This document shows, in pieces, positions 57,491 through 64,000 of a stretch of DNA of 64,000 nucleotides (positions are counted from its first letter, which is position 1; every line of letters starts with the position of its first letter). The position numbers and the translations under genes are program-made. This stretch comes from Silene conica (Eukaryota; Streptophyta; Magnoliopsida; Caryophyllales; Caryophyllaceae). Location: the NCBI GenBank assembly GCA_029255685.2, contig CM055313.2:48378079-48442078 (forward strand). The letters are read 5' to 3'. Below the pieces are notes generated by a model, which did no database searches, was not told where the DNA came from, and saw only the letters and a program-made list of their open reading frames with translations.

Positions 57491-58740
57491 GGGAATGCTT
57501 CTTCATCATTCCTTCACAAATCTTCATAAAACGCTCCAAATTCGTCTCGATTTCTCTCATTTCTTCGCCCCCGCTGTAATACCTACAAAAAGTGGACAGA
57601 ATAGGAATATACGAGGAAACGGACGTAAAAACATCTCAAGACACGCAAATCGAGGCCGAATCGTGACCGAAAACAAAGAAAATGCAAAGGAAATGATGAC
57701 CAAAATGGAGCTCATCAGTGAGACCTGGGCCTTGTTTTGCGTGCTTCACCCAAGCCCACGACTCAATTAGGAATACAAACTCAAACCCTAGTATTCTGCC
57801 CTTCTGCCGTCATCTTGATACTCCTTCCCAACCCTAAACTTTACCCTAATCTACATTCAAACACCACATACACTTGGCCGACACATCAGAGGAGGGAAGG
57901 AGACTGGGCACGGTGGTCGTGGGTGAGGGCACGGTGGTTCGATTGGACTGGTAAACAACCAGGTATGTCTCACACGCTGCCAATCCCGTTTTGGTCAGTG
58001 ATTTTAGTCGCTTATGTAATCGTTATGAGTCGTTAATCCTTATCCTTTTTACATGATTTTTATAGTATGACACATGATGTTTGCACATGGCTTAGTCTCT
58101 GGTGGTCGTTGGCCGTTAAAGGCGGTTGTAAAGGGAGGTTTTACGAGTCTGTTCATGTTTCTGGGTTCGTGTCCTTCTCTGTTTTTGCGTCTGTGTGTGT
58201 GTTTGGTGTGGGTGTGCAGTCTGGTCTCGTGTCTATTTAGTACGGGTCATGAGTCAGCGAGTCAGGTAGTAGTCGGGGGTTGGTCATGGTGGTAGGCATG
58301 GTGGGTTCAGGCGGCCGTGGTAATGTCGACAGAGGAGTTCGTTTGCTCTGTTTTGTTCTGGTTTCGTGTCAGGTGTGTACAAGGGTGGCTTGGGGGTGGT
58401 ACCACCGTTGACTCGGGGGAGGTCGACGCGGTGGTACCACCATGGTTAGATGTCCGGCGGCAGGGGAGTGTTTGGGTGTCGGTTTTAGGAGGTGGGTCCC
58501 TTTGTTTGGCTGTCGACAGGGGGTGTAATTGCGGCTGTTTGCGTGAGGGCTGGATTTCTAGCGGGTTCGAGAGGATTAGTCCGCTTCACCGGTGGCCGGC
58601 GACCTGGTTGCCGGTGGTCACCGGGGGCGCTGGTGGTTCTGGGTACGGCGTCAGGTGTTGGTTGGTGGTTGTTGTAGCTTGCGGTGGCTGGAAAAACGAG
58701 TAGTGGGGTCGGGTCTTGTGTCTAGTAAAAGGGTTGTAGG

Positions 58741-58769
58741 GTTTTGTGTTATTATTATTATGTTTTGTG

Positions 58770-58852
<83 letters not shown>

Positions 58853-58870
58853 GTTATTATTATTAGTAGT
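58741..58870. repeat. (TTA)n microsatellite
   Basis: A nearly uninterrupted TTA/ATT run within the F1 3' LTR, giving a poly-Ile frame that is not a gene. Confidence 0.95.
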
Positions 58871-59363
58871 ATTTTTGTATGTATGTTAGTATTATAAGTA
58901 TTGTTAAGATTTTGTTATTGTTATCCTCATTTGGTGTTATTATTTTACTACTATCGTTGTTAAGTCATTTATCGTGTTTGGGGTAGTTGAAGTTTTTGAG
59001 TCGGGAATCTTTTAAGTCATGGGAGCTTTTATATTTGGAAAGTTATTATGTTGGGAAAGCTTCTATTTATGGAAACTTTCCACTTATGGAAGGTTACTAT
59101 TTATAGAAAGTGTGATCGTTAAGGGGTTCGGGAAGTTGTTAATTCGTTGCGTATATCTGTTTAGGTAGCGAGTTTCGCGTGGAACATTTTTAACGAGCCT
59201 CGGAATTATCTGCGTTTCTGCTAATTCAGGTAGGGGATAATACTGTTATATGATATTGTGCAATGTACTCTTATTTGACATGAAGCATGTTGGTGATATA
59301 ATATCATGTGATCAATATATTGTGTTATCTATTTTATTCTGTGATATAATACGATGTGAATAT

Positions 59364-59600
59364 AAAGGGTCTGTGTTTGGTGCGGAGATAAAGGGTCTGT
59401 GTTGGTGTGGAGATAAAGGGTCTGTGTTTGGTGCGGAGATAAAGGGTCTGTGTTTGGTGCGGAGATAAAGGGTCTGTGTTATGGTGTGGAGTATATTGGG
59501 TCTTGTGATCGGTGCGGAGTATATACGGAGTTGGATCGGTGCGGAGTATATATATGGCGTTGGATCGGTGCGGAGTATATTTGGCGTTGGATCGGTGCGG
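59364..59600 (+). repeat. Subrepeats near the end of the F1 LTR
   Basis: AAAGGGTCTGTG recurs at 59364, 59391, 59415, 59443 and 59468 (period 24-28), then ATCGGTGCGGAG recurs four times to about 59600. The 5' LTR has the same block with fewer units. Confidence 0.85.
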
Positions 59601-59981
59601 AGTTTATTATGTTGTTATATTGATTCTTTTCCCTACTCAACCTCGTGGTTGACCCTGTGTTTTCGTAATCACCTGTGATGAACCAATTATTGGGGAGCAG
59701 TTTGACAGGTGGCTGAGACTAAGGGGGAGCTATGGGAGAAAGAGCTTGGATTCGGACCAGACTGGAGTCTAGACCACCTTAGTCAGTTTAGCATGAGTTG
59801 TACTTCTTTAATCTTGTTAAGACTTTTGGATACAGTTGTAAGAACAAGTTATGAGTTTAATTTCAATTAAAGTACTGTTTATCTTTCCTTTGCATATACT
59901 ACCTTGGGAAACTGAGATGGTAACACCTTTATTTATCTGAGGAGTCCTAGTACAGGCCCTTAAATAAATGGGGGTGTTACA

Positions 59982-62003
59982 GCCTTTGACATCGTTGATG
60001 AGGAAGGAGAACCGTTTCGTCTGGGATGAGAGTTTTGAGAAGGCATTCCTAACCCTTAAGGAACGCCTGATAACAGCTCCTATCCTCGCTTTGCCTGTCG
60101 GGAGTGATAATTTTGAAGTTTATACTGACGCTTCCAAACATGGACTGGGTTGTGTGCTAATGCATAATGGGGGAGTGATCGCGTATGCGTCTCGCCAATT
60201 GAAGACGTATGAGGAAAATTATCCGACTCATGATTTAGAATTAGGAGCAGTGGTCTTTGCACTTAAATTGTGGCGCCGTTACCTTTATGGAGCCACTTTT
60301 AAGGTGTTTTCTGATCATAAGAGTTTGAAGTATATCTATACCTAGCGAGAGTTGAACATGAGACAGAGAAGGTGGATAGAGTTGATTGGAGACTACGACA
60401 TGCATATTGTCTACCACAAAGGCAAGGCAAATGTGGTAGCAGATGCCCTAAGTAGGAAGTCCATTCATGCTTTGAGTAGTGCCAGGTCGAGAGTGAGGTT
60501 GCATGACGAGCTAAGGGAGATGGGAATTTTCATGATTCGGAAAGAGGATACTATTAGTGATTTGACCGTGGAGCCCGAGTTGTATGGGGAGATTCGGGAA
60601 CTGCAAAAGAATGATGCGAATATCCAAAAGTGGCGCGAGATGATCGAGAGTGAGGGTGGAGAGGCTGCATCAAAATTTAGTATCCATACCGATGGTAGTT
60701 TGAGGTTCAGTGGGCGTTGGTGTGTTCCGGATATTGGAGAGCTAAAGATGAAAATCCTAACTGAAGCCCATGCTACGCCATATTCCGTTCACCCAGGGGG
60801 TGATAAGTTGTACAAGGACCTTAAAAAGACGTTCTCGTGGCCAAATATGAAGAAGGAAGTCGCTGAGTTTGTGTCGAGGTTTTTGACATGTCAAAGAGTG
60901 AAAGGAGAGAATAAGAGACCTCAAGGTAAAATTCAGCCACTAGATGTGCCAGAGTGGAAGTGGGAGAACATTTCTATGGACTTTATTGTGGGGTTGCCTC
61001 GGACTCAGAGGGGCAACAACATGATTTGGGTGATTGTGGATAGGTTGACTAAGTCTGCTCACTTTATTCAAATGAAAGATACCTGGAGTAAAGCCGAGTT
61101 GGCTAAGTCATATGTACAGAATCTGGTCAAATTGCATGGCGTACCTAAAGACATTGATTCGGATCGAGACTCGAGGTTCATATCTAGATTTTGGCAGGAG
61201 TTGCAGGCCGCTTTGGGTACCCAGTTGAAGATGAGTACAGCTTTCCATCCAGCTACCGACGGCTAGACTGAGAGGACGATTCAGAACCTTGAGGATATGT
61301 TGAGAGCATGCGTGCTCGAGTTCGGAGGATCTGCTGGGATTAATAGTGTTCTCATATAACAACAGCTATCATGCCAGTATAGGGATGGCCCCTTTTGAGG
61401 CTTTGTATGGGAGGAAGTGTCGGAGCCCTATGTGTTGGGATGATCGAGCCGATGTTGTGGTTTTAGGGCCAGATATGATCCAGTTGATGGTGGAACAGGT
61501 ACAGATCATTCGACAGAAAATGAGGGCTGCCCAAGATAGACAGAAGAGCTTTGCAGACCTAAAAAGGAGCGATATTTCGTCCGATGCAGGAGATAAGGTA
61601 TTGCTGAAGGTATCTCCAATGAAGGGTGTGATGAGGTTCGGGAAGCATGGCAAGCTGAGCCAGAAGTCTATTGGACCATTTGAGATTTTGGACAGAGATG
61701 GAGAGTGGCATACCGATTAGGTTTACCTCCAGCCCTATCCAAGGTCCATAATGTGTTCCATGTGTCTCAATTAAGGAACTATGTGAGTGATCCATCGCAT
61801 GTTTTACGCCACGAGGTGATTGAGGTGGTTGAGCAATTGTCTTATGTTGAGACTCTAAAAGAGATTCTGGACAGGAAGGTGTGAAAGACTCGAAATGGGA
61901 GACGTCATTGGTAAAAGTTCTGTGGACCAATCATAACATAGAAGAAGCTACATGGGAGGTCGAGGCATCCATGAGGGAGCGCTACCCACACCTGTTTGTT
62001 TGA
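59982..62003 (+). pseudogene. Tekay-type chromovirus pol fragment (RNase H, integrase, chromodomain)
   Basis: Starts inside the RT/RNase H border (Pro-Leu-Thr-Ser-Leu-Met-Arg-Lys) and runs through RNase H (Tyr-Thr-Asp-Ala-Ser-Lys; Ser-Asp-His-Lys-Ser-Leu), the integrase zinc region (His-Pro-Gly-Gly-Asp-Lys; Cys...Cys), the integrase core (Ser-Met-Asp-Phe-Ile-Val-Gly-Leu-Pro; Asp-Arg-Asp-Ser-Arg-Phe) and a C-terminal chromodomain (Val-Leu-Trp-Thr-Asn-His...Glu-Ala-Thr-Trp-Glu), stop TGA 62001-62003. Lesions: TAG at 60343-60345 and 61264-61266, both at expected CAG codons; frameshifts near 61335, 61702 and 61898; TGA at 61882-61884 where CGA is expected. Gag, protease and most of RT are missing. 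F1 lies directly upstream and probably inserted here. Confidence 0.92.
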
Positions 62004-62160
62004 GGTAAGTTACGGGGATGTAACTCTTCTTTAAGGGGGGTGGAATGTAACATTCGGTGATTTAATTGATGTTTTGTGTTTCAAGTTTACCTGAGTTGGA
62101 GTAGATGTTATGCGTATATGGTTGAACTTCAGGACGAAGTTCATTTTAAGGGGGGAAGAC
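62004..62160 (+). other. 3' end of F2 with duplicated polypurine tract
   Basis: Two units: TTTAAGGGGGGTGGAA followed by TGTAACATTCGG (start 62046), and TTTTAAGGGGGGAAGAC followed by TGTAATACCTCG (start 62161), 115 bp apart. The GAACTTC-GGACGAA finish before the second is shared with F1. Confidence 0.75.
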
Positions 62161-62905
62161 TGTAATACCTCGTATTTTGTCTATTATAATATTTACTGTG
62201 AGACCTCACTCGGGTTTAATACTATAATCGTAACGTATTAATCATTATTGTGTATGCACCGTATAAGTTTATTAAAAGTTAACGTGTTAATGGTTGGTAA
62301 ATCGTAAGTCATGTAATGTGGGCTAAAACCGTAATAGCAAGTCATGTATGTCGGGCCCAATACCTTACCATCTACGTATAACCAACCAAACCCTACATTT
62401 CCCTTAAAAACCTACGTAACACACCTCCTCTAAACCCTAATTTTATTCCTGCAAACCCTTCCCCTATCTGTGACGGCTGGAGAGCGAGTGAGAGTGAAGC
62501 ACGACGGTGGTCCAGGGCTGTTTCCGAGGCCGGCTAAAGCGTTTTCAGGTGAGGTAAGGTGGTTGTCTTTTACGTTTTTTTTATTCACCATCGCGTGTGT
62601 CCTACGGTGTCGCCATGGTTAGGTTGTCATGGGTGGTTTGGGTGAGTCACAAGGGTGAGCATGAGGGTTGGAGTTTGGTCGGGGTTGTCACGGTGGCCGA
62701 AGGGGAGGGTGTCGGTGTTGTAGAGTAGGTCGCATTTTCGGTCTGTTGTCGCGAGGCTGGGTTTGGTCGTAGTACATGTGTGATGGGGGTGGTTCCACCG
62801 TTGACTTAGGGGAGGTCGACGCGGTGGTACCACTGTTTGCGTATGGCCCGATGTCGAGGGTGGCGATGTGGTGTTTTCGGTTAGTGTTGGTTTTGTAGCG
62901 TTGTC
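62161..62905 (+). repeat. 3' LTR of F2, cut by the CACTA element
   Basis: Starts TGTAATACCTCG after the purine tract. CT-rich leader-like part at 62385-62470, then GGTGAGGTAAGG and a GT-rich stretch resembling the F1 LTR. Interrupted at 62906. ORFs on either strand are chance frames. Confidence 0.75.
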
Positions 62906-64000
62906 CACTACTACAAAATATCAAATAGACATCACTTAATAGAGATCAGATTTTTAAAAAATCTGATGCATAAATATATACATCAGTTATTTCGCAAAAT
63001 CTGATGTCTATCTATTTATATAGACATCAGACTTTTCAATAACCCATGCATATTTAAAAATGCACTTTTTAATTTATAAAATATACATCAGATTTTAAAA
63101 AATTCCATGTATAACCTAAAAAATTATTCGTGTTATCGCGTACCTTAGTAAAGTAGTGGGGTTGATTATTTTTTCATTATTTCCCCCAAATTCTCTTCTT
63201 CTCCAATGCAAAACACCACAAAATCATAGTATTCGTTCTCGTCCATCAACGGTCATCATCAACTCGGCTGCTCGTACATCATTGATCCTCCAACTCGGCA
63301 TCTCCTAACTCGGTTACTCCATTATAGGTATTTGTCAACTCCTCTTCATCGTACTTATCTTAATTTGGGATTTTTTCTGATTCGGTTTTGATTTGTTATA
63401 TTATTTCGATTTTCAGTTGTGTCATTCAATTTTTTCGTTTATTGGTTAGTTCTTTTGTCCATTGATTGCTAAATAGAACTTAAATCTAGTATCTAATTGA
63501 GTGAGAGGAAAATTAGGGTTAACTCCTTGTCAGCATTTCGAGCGGTTTAATGGTATTGGATTGGTGTGGGCGCGCTGCTTGGATATATGATTTTATTCAC
63601 ATTTTGTTAATATTGTAATTTGCCTTTAAGGACTAGAAATTACCAGTTATTAAGACCCTAGGCTTGAACATTGCCGCAATTTACAATACTGTCAATCATC
63701 ACTCTTCTATATAGAAATTTTCAAGTGCCTAAAATGCGGAGCACTCTGAAAGTAGTTGCTGTGGAAAATTCAGTGGGTAACGGAAGTCAAAGTTTGTTTG
63801 GGCATTTTTGCGCTGTCTAGCCGCTGAAACCGTATAGAAATAGGATGTTTGCTTCAATTTTGTAGCATTTAGATTATGTAGAACTGCAGATACATTTTGA
63901 CAGTCAGTAATCCTACAAAATAGTCATAAGGTTCATTTGGATATAACATTCACGTAATCTTGTTATAAAGGGAATGTTGTATGGAATTATGAATCCTCAT
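62906..64000 (+). mobile_element. Left end of a CACTA (En/Spm-type) DNA transposon
   Basis: Begins CACTACTACAAAA, the typical CACTA terminal repeat. The next 200 bp hold subterminal repeats in both orientations around ACATCAGATTTT / AAAATCTGATGT, including a perfect inverted pair at 62948-62970. Then come about 900 bp of AT-rich, possibly 5'-untranslated sequence (a donor-like ATAG|GTATTTG near 63327). The far end and transposase are outside the window. The 3-bp target duplication would be GTC (62903-62905) but cannot be checked. Confidence 0.75.

Larger units (their letters stand above)
56014..57717 (-). mobile_element. Solo LTR-like element with 5-bp target duplication
   Basis: 1704 bp, TGATG...CATCA, flanked by GTGAG at 56009-56013 and 57718-57722. 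No primer site, gag or second LTR copy is present, so a solo LTR is the simplest reading. On the minus strand a TATATAAA (57010-57003) lies just downstream of the palindrome array. The end (GGAATCGACGACAAAATCC) has the style of Athila/Tat LTR ends. The 161-aa minus ORF over the array (57431-56946) is a by-product of the repeats. Confidence 0.85.
55861..59981 (+). repeat. 3' LTR of Gypsy F1, split by a solo LTR-like insertion
   Basis: LTR sequence 55861-56013 and 57723-59981 (about 2.4 kb without the insertion), ending GGGGGTGTTACA, followed directly by pol of another element (F2). It holds a GT-rich stretch 58070-58700 (chance ORFs only) that shares GGGGAGGTCGACGCGGTGG with the F2 LTR at about 62809, a (TTA)n run and end-proximal subrepeats. 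Confidence 0.75.

Noticed and set aside
58074..58703. Apparent gene-like GC-rich ORFs (73 and 128 aa)
   Set aside because: The stretch is part of the F1 LTR (shared GGGGAGGTCGACGCGGTGG block with the F2 LTR near 62809) and the frames are not kept in the second copy.
58592..58897. ORF with a long Ile run
   Set aside because: It is the translation of the (TTA)n microsatellite.
62627..62924. Minus-strand ORFs of 78 and 93 aa
   Set aside because: They are the reverse strand of GT-rich LTR sequence and run across the CACTA insertion site, so they cannot be old genes.
1..64000. Possible host gene, tRNA or rRNA
   Set aside because: Every frame with recognisable protein similarity belongs to a retroelement. 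No cloverleaf, rRNA block or multi-exon host gene could be supported by eye; a search against plant proteins and tRNA models would be decisive.

Overview
This window looks like plant nuclear repeat DNA, most likely pericentromeric or otherwise gene-poor. I find no host gene, tRNA, rRNA or ncRNA gene. Almost every base can be assigned to, or lies between, LTR retrotransposons of the Copia and Gypsy superfamilies, with one CACTA DNA transposon at the right edge. The lineages (BARE/Angela-like and Ale-like Copia, Tekay-type chromovirus, Athila-type Gypsy, gag-only Copia) are typical of angiosperms. The species cannot be told from the sequence.

Layout. (1) 1-33992: a gag-only Copia family (called H) on the minus strand, present as two copies (H1, H2) in direct tandem. 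H1 is split by a three-level nest of one BARE/Angela-like family. Element A (2158-27868, +) sits in H1 gag with target duplication TCCAA. Element B (6737-23763, +) sits in the integrase region of A with duplication TCTTT. Element C (8736-17118, -) sits in the leader of B with duplication GCTTC. LTR divergence falls with depth: about 8, 4 and 2 differences per kb-sized LTR pair. (2) 33993-37601: LTR and untranslated interior of a pol-less Gypsy element (LARD1). (3) 37602-about 40045: an Athila-like LTR, a tRNA-Asp primer site and a truncated gag. (4) About 40046-44844: a second copy of the LARD family (LARD2), whose 3' LTR runs into an inverted LTR copy with tandem repeats (44850-46656, resuming 51606-51829). 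(5) 46657-51600: a young Ale-type Copia element (E, minus strand, duplication GTAGT) inside that inverted arm. (6) 51830-59981: a non-coding Gypsy element (F1), whose 3' LTR holds a 1704-bp solo LTR-like element (56014-57717, duplication GTGAG). (7) 59982-62905: the 3' half of a Tekay-type chromovirus pol with chromodomain (F2) and its 3' LTR. (8) 62906 to the end: the left end of a CACTA transposon.

How the parts work together. No complete autonomous element remains. A, B, C, E and F2 all carry nonsense codons, frameshifts or deletions. C and E have almost identical LTR pairs and yet are broken, which suggests they were copied in trans by proteins from elsewhere.

The main unexpected signals are these. 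The polypurine tract/LTR-start unit is duplicated, which lets two alternative LTR 5' ends be used within one family, and similar duplications occur in three other families here. Paired palindromic modules occupy the same leader slot in A, B and C but with different sequences, and related palindrome arrays lie just upstream of TATA boxes in two unrelated LTRs. A conserved candidate intron follows the Gag zinc knuckle and would give a gag-only message. A stem-loop in the LTR transcript region shows a compensatory base-pair change.
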